From: Xylophilus sp. | GTDB lineage: Bacteria > Pseudomonadota > Gammaproteobacteria > Burkholderiales > Burkholderiaceae_C | DNA: 64,000 nt | Assembly (NCBI GenBank): GCA_009914555.1 | Contig: WNDY01000013.1 | Coordinates: 1 to 64,000 of the forward strand | Direction: 5' to 3' | Part shown: piece after piece, positions 57,505 through 64,000 of the stretch | Layout: each line of letters starts with the position of its first letter | How positions within the stretch are numbered: position 1 is the stretch's first letter | Made by a program: the position numbers and the translations under genes | The notes under the pieces: model-generated | The model's database searches: none | The model's input: only the letters and a program-made list of their open reading frames with translations | What the model was told of the DNA's origin: nothing

Positions 57505-58883
57505 GGCGTGCCGCCTCCTTGCGGGTCGTCGTCTTCTGCGGTGTCCTCGTCGTCCAGGCTGATCGCGGCCAGCGGCAGCCGCACGGTCACCAGCGCGCCG
57601 CCGCCGATGCGGTTGGAGGCTGCCAGGCTGCCGCCCAGCGTGCGGGCCACGTTGACCGAAAGGAACAGGCCCAGCCCGCCGCCTGGGCAGCCCTTGGTGG
57701 ACTGGTAGGGCTTGCCCAGGTTGGCCAGCATCTGCGGCGCGAAGCCCGGCCCGTCGTCGGTGACCATCAGGACGAGGTCGCTGCCGTCGCGCAGCACCGA
57801 GAGCTCGACCCGGCTGCGCGAGGCATCGAGCGCATTGTCCAGCACGTTGCAGACCATCTGCTGCAGTGCGGAATCGGACACGATGGGCCAGTCCTCGCCG
57901 AAGCTGCGGCGGTAGCGCAGGTCGGCGGGGCGGCGGGTCTGCTCCCACTGCGCGACGAGGTCGTCGAGGAAATCGGCCAGCGTGGTCTGGACCGGCGCCT
58001 CGCCGCGCGCCTCGCCGGCCGACAGCAGGATGCCGCCGACGATGTTCTTGCAGCGCTCCAGCTGGATCTGCATCTCGCCGATTTCCTGCAGCAGTTCGGC
58101 CGAGCCGGTGAACGGCTCCATGCGCCGCCAGTCGCCCAGGATGACCGAGAGCGTCGCCAGCGGCGTGCCCAGTTCGTGCGCCGCGCCGGAGGCCAGCAGG
58201 CCCATGCGCACGATGTGCTCCTCCTCGGCCGCGCGCTGACGCAGGTCGGCCAGGAAGGCGTCGCGCTCGCGCAGGTTGCGGCTGATGCGGGTGACGAAGC
58301 TCACCAGCAGCGCCGCGTTGATCACGAAGCACAGCAGCACGCCCTGCAGGTACAGGCTGCCGGGGCCCTTTTCCAGGTGCAGCTCCAGCGGCAGCGGTAT
58401 GTAGGTGCGGGTCAGCGCGATGAAGCTGGCGCAGGTGATCGCGAACAGCGCCCATACGGCCGGGCCGGTGAGCAGCACCGCGCCCAGCATGGTCTGCACG
58501 AGGTAGAGGTAGATGAACGGATTGTTGACCCCGCCGCTGAAGTACAGCTGCGCCGTGAGGCCGGCCATGTCCACCAGCAGCGCCACCAGCAGTTCGCCGT
58601 GGTGCACCGTGTCGCGGCGGCGCAGGTGCTGCCACATGGCGAGGTTGACAGCGGCCAGGCCGGCGACGACGGCGGCCATGGGTGCCAGCGGCAGGTCGAT
58701 GCGGAAGACGAGGTAGACCACCGCGATGGTGACGATCTGGCCGGCCACGGCCAGCCAGCGCAGCACCACCAATTGCTGCATGTTTTTGAAGTCGGTGGCC
58801 TGGTCGGCCTGCGCAATGCCGCCGTCGAGCCGTGGCGGCATGGCCGGCGCACCATCGCGGGCGGCTGGCGCCTCGGTCTGCAT
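57501..58883 (-). CDS. regB: RegB/PrrB-type redox sensor histidine kinase
   Basis: 460 residues. Six membrane helices span residues about 40-205. The ubiquinone-binding heptapeptide GGVNNPF, characteristic of RegB, lies between helices. The H-box is GAAHELGTPLATLSVILG, and a Cys 42 residues further (QLERCKNIVGGIL) is close to the redox-active cysteine of RegB. N and G boxes follow (VCNVLDNALDASRS, VTDDGPGFAP, GGGLGLFLSVNVARTLGG). It should monitor quinone or cytosolic redox state and phosphorylate RegA. ATG 58883 is eight bases past the surf1 stop, in line with the oxidase operon. Confidence 0.92.
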   Translation of the reverse strand: MQTEAPAARDGAPAMPPRLDGGIAQADQATDFKNMQQLVVLRWLAVAGQIVTIAVVYLVFRIDLPLAPMAAVVAGLAAVNLAMWQHLRRRDTVHHGELLVALLVDMAGLTAQLYFSGGVNNPFIYLYLVQTMLGAVLLTGPAVWALFAITCASFIALTRTYIPLPLELHLEKGPGSLYLQGVLLCFVINAALLVSFVTRISRNLRERDAFLADLRQRAAEEEHIVRMGLLASGAAHELGTPLATLSVILGDWRRMEPFTGSAELLQEIGEMQIQLERCKNIVGGILLSAGEARGEAPVQTTLADFLDDLVAQWEQTRRPADLRYRRSFGEDWPIVSDSALQQMVCNVLDNALDASRSRVELSVLRDGSDLVLMVTDDGPGFAPQMLANLGKPYQSTKGCPGGGLGLFLSVNVARTLGGSLAASNRIGGGALVTVRLPLAAISLDDEDTAEDDDPQGGGTP

Positions 58884-58891
58884 GGCGGCCG

Positions 58892-59659
58892 TCAGCCCTG
58901 GACGGGCATGCGTTCCTGCCGCAGCAGCCACCAGCCGGCAAGGGCCGTCATCAGCGCCAGGCCGAACCAGGTCGCCGCGTAGGCCAGGTGGTTGTTGTAG
59001 AACGAAAGCACGGTCAGGCCGGGCACCGGCCATTGCGCGGTGCGCGGCTGGCCGTCCGGCCACTGGGCGTCGATGAAGAACGGCGCCACGTTCCGCAGGC
59101 CGCGGGCGGCGGCGATGGCCGGCACGTCGCGCGAATGCCAGCGGTTTTCCTCGGGCGAATTCTTGCGCAGGAACCCACCGTGCGGCTCCGACAGGCGCAG
59201 CAGGCCGGTCACCGTGGTTTCCCCTTGGGGCGGCGCGGCTTCCCGGTTGTCCTGCGCGCGCCGCTCGGGCGGCACGAAGCCGCGATTGACCAGCACCGTC
59301 GTGCCGTCGGCACGCACCATCGGCGTCAGGACCCAGAAGCCGGCGCCGAGTTCGGTGGTCGCCTGGACGAATGTCTCGCGGTCGTTGAGGAAGCGGCCGA
59401 TGATGCGCACGCGGCGGTATTCGTCGCGCCCCGCGTTCACGTCCTTCCACTGCGACGGCGGTGGGATGTCCGCCGGCGGCGCCGTCACCCGCTCGGTCAC
59501 GCGGGCGATCAGCTCCAGCTTCCAGCTGCGGCGCTGGAGCTGCCAGGAGCCGAGCGCGACGAAGACCACGACCAGCAGCAGCGCCGTCCCGCCGATGAGC
59601 AGGCGGCGCGCGCGTCCCCCGCCCTGCCGCGGTGGCAGCGGAACGGGGCCGGCCGTCAA
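58892..59659 (-). CDS. SURF1 family oxidase assembly protein
   Basis: 255 residues from TTG 59659, which overlaps the cyoD TGA (ATTGA); GAGG lies 12 bases upstream, and the next in-frame ATG (59737) would read through cyoD. Two membrane helices flank a periplasmic domain: RRLLIGGTALLLVVVFVALG with GSWQLQRRSWK, then GRFLNDRETFVQ, TVLVNRGFVPPERR and the final YAATWFGLALMTALAGWWL. SURF1 helps insert heme A/O into terminal oxidases. Its place right after cyoD supports a role for this quinol oxidase. Confidence 0.9.
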   Translation of the reverse strand: MTAGPVPLPPRQGGGRARRLLIGGTALLLVVVFVALGSWQLQRRSWKLELIARVTERVTAPPADIPPPSQWKDVNAGRDEYRRVRIIGRFLNDRETFVQATTELGAGFWVLTPMVRADGTTVLVNRGFVPPERRAQDNREAAPPQGETTVTGLLRLSEPHGGFLRKNSPEENRWHSRDVPAIAAARGLRNVAPFFIDAQWPDGQPRTAQWPVPGLTVLSFYNNHLAYAATWFGLALMTALAGWWLLRQERMPVQG

Positions 59660-60078
59660 TGCTCGTGGCCCGCCTCTTGGGCGGCCGGATGCGGGTGCTG
59701 CGGCATCATGTTGGTGTTCATGTGGAACATGACCCACAGCGTGCCTGCGATGCCGATGGCGACGAAGACGATGGTGAAGATGGTGGACAGCAGGGTCCAG
59801 CCGCCCTCGACCTTGCCGTTCATGTGCAGGAAGTACACCATGTGCACCAGGATCTGCACCACGGCGAAGCCGCCGAGCACCAGCACGCCGACCGTGCGAT
59901 CGGCGATGGTGTGGGACATGACCAGCCAGAACGGGATGGCGGTCAGCACCACCGACAGGATGAAGCCGATCACGTACTCGCGCAGGCTGCTGTGCGGGCC
60001 CACGTCGCCGTGGTGGTCGTCATGATGGTCGTGGTGGCCTGCGCCGTGCGCAGGGACGTGGACGTCGTGCGCGCTCAT
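59656..60078 (-). CDS. cyoD: Cytochrome o ubiquinol oxidase subunit IV
   Basis: 140 residues, three membrane helices (LREYVIGFILSVVLTAIPFW, GVLVLGGFAVVQILVHMVYF, LLSTIFTIVFVAIGIAGTLW). The N-terminus is unusually His-rich (HGAGHHDHHDDHHGDVGPH), which could bind metal. It has the typical HMVYFLHMN and final VMFHMNTNMM of CyoD. ATG 60078 overlaps the cyoC stop by one base (TGATG). Confidence 0.93.
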   Translation of the reverse strand: MSAHDVHVPAHGAGHHDHHDDHHGDVGPHSSLREYVIGFILSVVLTAIPFWLVMSHTIADRTVGVLVLGGFAVVQILVHMVYFLHMNGKVEGGWTLLSTIFTIVFVAIGIAGTLWVMFHMNTNMMPQHPHPAAQEAGHEH

Positions 60079-60731
60079 CACAGCACTCCCATGAGGTAGA
60101 CGAAGGTGAAAACGCCGATCCAGACAACGTCCAGGAAGTGCCAGAACATCGACAGGCACATCAGGCGGCGCTTGTTCTCGTGGATCAGGCCATGCTTGGA
60201 GATCTGCACGATCAGCGTGACCAGCCAGATCGAGCCGAAGGTCACGTGCAGGCCGTGGGTGCCCACCAGCGTGAAGAAGGCCGACATGGCGGCGCTGCTC
60301 TGCGGGCCGGCGCCCTCGTGGATCAGGTGGTGGAACTCGTAGAGCTCGACGCCCAGGAACGCCAGGCCGAAGATGCCGGTGACGATGAGCCAGCCGATCG
60401 TGCCGCCAACCTTGTTCTGCTGCTTTTGCAGCATGGCAAAGCCGAAGGTGATGGACGACAGCAGCAGGAAGGCCGTGTTGAGGGCCACCAGGTTCAGGTC
60501 GAACAGCTCGGCGCCGCCGGGGCCGCCGGCATGGTTGCGGCCGAGCACGCCCCAGGTCGCGAAAAGCGCCGCGAAGATGAGGCAGTCGCTCATCAGGTAG
60601 AGCCAGAAGCCCAAGGCGGTGCCATTCTCGGGATGCGGCTCGTGCTCCAGGTGGTAGACGCGGGCGGTACCCGTGGCGTCGGCGCCGCGGGCACCCGCCA
60701 GGGCGGAGGGATGGACAGCGATATCAGACAT
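60078..60731 (-). CDS. cyoC: Cytochrome o ubiquinol oxidase subunit III
   Basis: 217 residues with five membrane helices. [59 protein letters not shown] and the end [20 protein letters not shown] match CyoC. It belongs to the heme-copper oxidase subunit III family. The ATG lies within the last codons of cyoB (overlap of eight bases). Confidence 0.95.
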   Translation of the reverse strand: MSDIAVHPSALAGARGADATGTARVYHLEHEPHPENGTALGFWLYLMSDCLIFAALFATWGVLGRNHAGGPGGAELFDLNLVALNTAFLLLSSITFGFAMLQKQQNKVGGTIGWLIVTGIFGLAFLGVELYEFHHLIHEGAGPQSSAAMSAFFTLVGTHGLHVTFGSIWLVTLIVQISKHGLIHENKRRLMCLSMFWHFLDVVWIGVFTFVYLMGVL

Positions 60732-62730
60732 GGCGGGCCAGCAGTTGGGTGCGCGCGTTCTCGGTGGCGATCACTTCGGACGCCGGGATGTGGAAGTCGC
60801 GCTTGTAGTTGAAGGTATGGACGATGGCGGTGATCACGATCGCGGCGAACGACACGATCGCCAGCGGCCACATGTGCCAGATCAGTGCGAAGCCCCAGAC
60901 CAGCGAGATCGCCGAGATGATTGCGCCGGACGCCGTGTTCAGCGGCATGTGGATGTCCCTGAAGCCGGCCAGCGGGCGCTGGTAGCCGTGCTTCTTCATG
61001 TCCCACCAGGCATCGACTTCGTGCACCACCGGGGTGAAGGCGAAGTTGTACTGCGGCGGCGGCGACGAGGTGGCCCACTCCAGCGTGCGGCCATCCCACG
61101 GGTCGCCGGTCACGTCGCGCAGTTCCTCGCGCTTGAGGAAGCTCACGAAGATGCAGATCAGGAAGCTGGCGATGCCGATGGCCACGAGGCCGGCGCCGAA
61201 GGCGGCGACCACGAAGTACGGCTGCAGCGATGCATCGTCGAAGTGGTTGACGCGGCGGGTCACGCCCATCAGGCCCAGCACGTACAGCGGCGTGAAGGCG
61301 ACCCAGTAGCCGGCCAGCCAGAACCAGAAGGACATGCGGCCCCAGAAATCGTTCAGGCGGAAGCCGAAGGCCTTGGGAAACCAGTAGGTCATGCCGGCGA
61401 ACAGGCCGAACACCACGCCGCCGATGATCACGTTGTGGAAGTGGGCGATCAGGAACAGGCTGTTGTGCAGCACGAAGTCGGCCGCCGGCACGGCCAGCAG
61501 CACGCCGGTCATGCCGCCGACGGTGAAGGTGACCATGAAGCCCACGGTCCACAGCATCGGCACCTCGAAGCGGATGCGGCCGCGGTATATGGTGAACAGC
61601 CAGTTGAAGATCTTCGCGCCGGTCGGGATCGAGATGATCATCGTGGTGATCCCGAAGAACGAGTTCACGCTGGCTCCCGAGCCCATGGTGAAGAAGTGGT
61701 GCAGCCAGACCAGGTACGACAGGATCGTGATGCAGACCGTGGCGTAGACCATGGAGGTGTAGCCGAACAGGCGCTTGCGGCTGTAGGTAGCCGTCACTTC
61801 CGAGAAGATGCCGAAGGCCGGCAGCACGAGGATGTAGACCTCGGGATGGCCCCAGATCCAGATCAGGTTCACGTACAGCATGGGGTTGCCGCCCAGCGAG
61901 TTCGTGAAGAAGTTCGTGCCGACGTAGCGGTCGAGCGACATCAGCACCAGGGCCGCGGTCAGCACCGGGAACGAAGCCACGATCAGCGCGTTGGTGCACA
62001 GCGAGGTCCAGGTGAAGATCGGCATCTTCATCATGTCCATGCCGGGCGCGCGCATCTTGACGATGGTGACCAGCAGGTTGATGCCCGACAGCGTCGTGCC
62101 CACGCCCGCTATCTGCAGCGCCCAGATGTAGTAGTCCAGCCCCACGCCCGGATCCTGGTTGCCCAGGTTGGACAGCGCCAGCCAGCCGGAGGTGGAAAAC
62201 TCGCCCAGGAACAGCGAGATCATCACGAGGATGGCGCCCGCGGTGGTCATCCAGAAGCTGAAGTTGTTGAGGAACGGGAAGGCCACGTCGCGCGCGCCGA
62301 TCTGCAGCGGCACGACGTAGTTCATGAGCCCGGTGACCAGCGGCATCGCCACGAAGAAGATCATGATCACGCCGTGGGCGGTGAAGATCTGGTCGTAGTG
62401 GTGCGGCGGCAGGTAGCCCAGGTTGTCGCCGAAGGCGATGGCCTGCTGGAGGCGCATCATGATGGCGTCGGAGAAGCCGCGCAGCAGCATCACGATGCCC
62501 AGCACCATGTACATGATGCCGATCTTCTTGTGGTCGATGCTGCAGAACCAGTCGCGCCACAACGGGCCGATCAGCTTGAAGCGCAGCAGAACGGCCAGCA
62601 GGGCGAGGCCGCCGAGCGCCACGGCGATGAAGGTGACGAGCACGATGGGCTCGTGCGCCATGGGAATCGAGTCCCAGGTGATGCGCCCTAGCAGCCAGTG
62701 CGCGGGCTCGGAGTTGTGTACAACGGACAT
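60724..62730 (-). CDS. cyoB: Cytochrome o ubiquinol oxidase subunit I
   Basis: 668 residues, the catalytic subunit that oxidises ubiquinol, reduces oxygen and pumps protons. About 15 helices are seen. Heme and Cu-B ligands are in [38 protein letters not shown] (His and the cross-linked Tyr), [12 protein letters not shown] and [20 protein letters not shown]. The Lys and Asp channel residues are in [11 protein letters not shown]-like [14 protein letters not shown] and [20 protein letters not shown]. It follows cyoA by 100 bases. Confidence 0.97.
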   Translation of the reverse strand: MSVVHNSEPAHWLLGRITWDSIPMAHEPIVLVTFIAVALGGLALLAVLLRFKLIGPLWRDWFCSIDHKKIGIMYMVLGIVMLLRGFSDAIMMRLQQAIAFGDNLGYLPPHHYDQIFTAHGVIMIFFVAMPLVTGLMNYVVPLQIGARDVAFPFLNNFSFWMTTAGAILVMISLFLGEFSTSGWLALSNLGNQDPGVGLDYYIWALQIAGVGTTLSGINLLVTIVKMRAPGMDMMKMPIFTWTSLCTNALIVASFPVLTAALVLMSLDRYVGTNFFTNSLGGNPMLYVNLIWIWGHPEVYILVLPAFGIFSEVTATYSRKRLFGYTSMVYATVCITILSYLVWLHHFFTMGSGASVNSFFGITTMIISIPTGAKIFNWLFTIYRGRIRFEVPMLWTVGFMVTFTVGGMTGVLLAVPAADFVLHNSLFLIAHFHNVIIGGVVFGLFAGMTYWFPKAFGFRLNDFWGRMSFWFWLAGYWVAFTPLYVLGLMGVTRRVNHFDDASLQPYFVVAAFGAGLVAIGIASFLICIFVSFLKREELRDVTGDPWDGRTLEWATSSPPPQYNFAFTPVVHEVDAWWDMKKHGYQRPLAGFRDIHMPLNTASGAIISAISLVWGFALIWHMWPLAIVSFAAIVITAIVHTFNYKRDFHIPASEVIATENARTQLLARHV

Positions 62731-62830
62731 GGCAGGTCAGTTCAAAGGGGCGCGGCCACCGGGGAATGGCAGGACGCCCGAGGGTGCAGATGCGGTGGGG
62801 TCAGGACGGCGAACGAGTCGCAGCCCATCA

Positions 62831-63850
62831 TCAGTTCAACAGGGTCTCGACCGGCGACGACGAGGTGCAGATCGACTGCGCCATCACCGTCGTGAGCGCC
62901 TCCTGGCGCGCCTTGGCTGCGGCGCGGCCGCGGGCGGCATCGGCGGCCATGACATCGTGCATGCAGGGCTTGCTCTCTTCCACGCACAGGTTGACCACGC
63001 GCTTGAACAGGCCGTCCTCCACGGAGGCGAAGCGCTCCACGGGATTGCGCTCGCTCGGCTTGGCCAGCTCGATATAGGCGTTGCGGTCGAGCGCCTTGCC
63101 GGCCCTGGCCTCGGCGACCCACTTGTCGAAGTCCGCGTCGCTCACGCCCAGGAACCTGAAGTGCATGCCGGCGAAGCCCGCGCCGCTGTAGTGGGCCGAG
63201 ATGCCCTTGAACTCGCCCGGCTTGTTGATCACCGCGTTCAGCTCGGTCGTCATGCCCGGCATCGTGTAGATCATGCCGGCCAGGTCGGGCACGTAGAACG
63301 CGTTCATCGTGGTGCTGGAGGTGAACGTGAAGTGGATCGGGCGATCCACCGGTGCGGCCAGTTCGTTGACTGTTGCGATGCCCTGCTCCGGCAGCACGAA
63401 CAGCCACTTCCAGTCCAGCGACACGACCTGCACTTCTAGCGGCCTGACGTTCTCGGGCAGCGGCTTGCCTTCGGCGATGCGGTCCAGCGGACGGTACGGG
63501 TCCAGCTTGTGGGTCGCGATCCAGGTGATGGAGCCCAGCGCGATGATGATCATCAGCGGCACGGACCAGATCACCAGTTCGAGCTTGGTGGAATGGTGCC
63601 ACTCGGGGTTGTACTCCGCCTTGTCGTTGGACTGGCGGTAGCGCCAGGCGAACACCAGCGTGAGGACGATCACCGGGATGATGATGATCAGCATCAGCAG
63701 CGTGGCGATGATGACGAGACGGCCCTGCTGGGCGGCGATGTCTCCGGCTGGATGGAGCACGACAGTGTTGCAGCCGGCCAGCACGAGAGCGCCGGCGGCC
63801 ATCAGCAACGCTCGGCACGGAGTCTTGAGTGAGGACAAACCCAGAGGCAT
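62831..63850 (-). CDS. cyoA: Cytochrome o ubiquinol oxidase subunit II
   Basis: 339 residues. A lipoprotein signal with LAGC (Cys near residue 27) is followed by two membrane helices and the cupredoxin domain (VVSLDWKWLFVLPEQGIATV, STTMNAFYVPDLAGMIYTMP, GMHFRFLGVSDADFDKWV). Cu-A ligands are absent, as in quinol oxidases. The C-terminal 70 residues contain several Cys and Ala-rich helices (RVVNLCVEESKPCMHDVMAA, SICTSSSP) and seem longer than in E. coli CyoA. It is the first gene of the cyoABCD-surf1-regBA operon. Confidence 0.95.
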   Translation of the reverse strand: MPLGLSSLKTPCRALLMAAGALVLAGCNTVVLHPAGDIAAQQGRLVIIATLLMLIIIIPVIVLTLVFAWRYRQSNDKAEYNPEWHHSTKLELVIWSVPLMIIIALGSITWIATHKLDPYRPLDRIAEGKPLPENVRPLEVQVVSLDWKWLFVLPEQGIATVNELAAPVDRPIHFTFTSSTTMNAFYVPDLAGMIYTMPGMTTELNAVINKPGEFKGISAHYSGAGFAGMHFRFLGVSDADFDKWVAEARAGKALDRNAYIELAKPSERNPVERFASVEDGLFKRVVNLCVEESKPCMHDVMAADAARGRAAAKARQEALTTVMAQSICTSSSPVETLLN

Positions 63851-63991
63851 GGAATGCGTTTATAGGGATGGAAGGGATTGCTTGCGCGCGGCAAATGTAG
63901 TCGGATTATCCTCCTACGGCGATTGGACGTTTTGTCCCACGCCGGTAGACCACCAGGGTATCCAAAGCTCAGGAGAAGGAGATCTGTCCGT

Positions 63992-64000
63992 ATGACAACA
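63992..64000 (+). CDS. Start of a gene running out of the window (partial)
   Basis: AGGAGAAGGAG followed eleven bases later by ATGACAACA at the very end. The strong ribosome site suggests a real gene divergent from cyoA, but only three codons are visible, so nothing can be said about it. Confidence 0.4.

Overview
The window is a piece of a chromosome from a high-GC betaproteobacterium, most likely Burkholderiales and probably Comamonadaceae (Variovorax/Xenophilus/Acidovorax neighbourhood). The evidence is the strong GC bias at third codon positions, a Bug-type periplasmic binding protein, the conserved order carA-carB...greA-DUF4149...yhbY/rlmE-ftsH-folP-glmM, and CbpA/CbpM, ETF-QO and RegB/RegA versions typical of that group. 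No rRNA, tRNA, CRISPR array, insertion sequence or prophage was seen. The assignment is inferred from gene content, not from a database search.

Layout. 1-3066: tail of a Bug protein, a GNAT acetyltransferase, a TPR/NTF2-like secreted protein and an aldo/keto reductase. 3117-9065: a LysR regulator divergent from an adenylosuccinate-synthetase paralogue, then a livFGMH-type ABC transporter without a binding protein. 9201-21919: a housekeeping block on the minus strand (glmM, folP, ftsH, rlmE, greA, DUF4149, Kdo hydroxylase, carB, carA) with yhbY and a glycosyltransferase on the plus strand. 22129-25955: an iron-signalling locus with a fused sigma/anti-sigma protein and a TonB receptor broken by a stop codon. 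25971-27634: a HipA-family YjjJ-like protein with its own operator-like repeats. 28000-32615: the distal valine pathway (LysR, mmsA, acyl-CoA dehydrogenase, mmsB). 32633-34718: DMT transporter and TetR sharing a perfect palindrome, then a frameshifted SnoaL-like gene. 34738-39252: retropepsin-like protease, cbpM, cbpA, an LLM flavin monooxygenase and icd. 39472-45736: two small exported proteins, a frameshifted CaiB-type CoA-transferase, scoAB, a PAS-LuxR regulator, a nucleoside-recognition membrane protein, a fragment of a heptose kinase gene and csbD. 45781-53522: small exported protein, NDH-2, DUF3014, EptA-type lipid A phosphoethanolamine transferase, DMT transporter, ETF-ubiquinone oxidoreductase. 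53617-55713: a broken nucleotidyltransferase, small ORFs, an Lrp regulator and gene debris. 55911-63850: cheV, then cyoABCD-surf1-regB-regA packed as one likely operon.

How genes work together. Several blocks feed the quinone pool (ETF-QO, NDH-2, the acyl-CoA dehydrogenase) while cyoABCD drains it, and the RegB-like kinase with a quinone-binding motif lies in the oxidase operon. KdoO and EptA modify LPS.

The most unusual signal is a family of about 60-bp intergenic elements. Each carries the heptamer ATACCCC (or its complement) twice at a spacing of exactly 53 bp, with an internal AGCGC at a fixed position. Eight paired copies and one inverted copy occur in 64 kb, and most lie within 0-9 bp of stop codons. 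A second theme is gene decay: six coding regions show a stop codon, frameshift, deletion or truncation.
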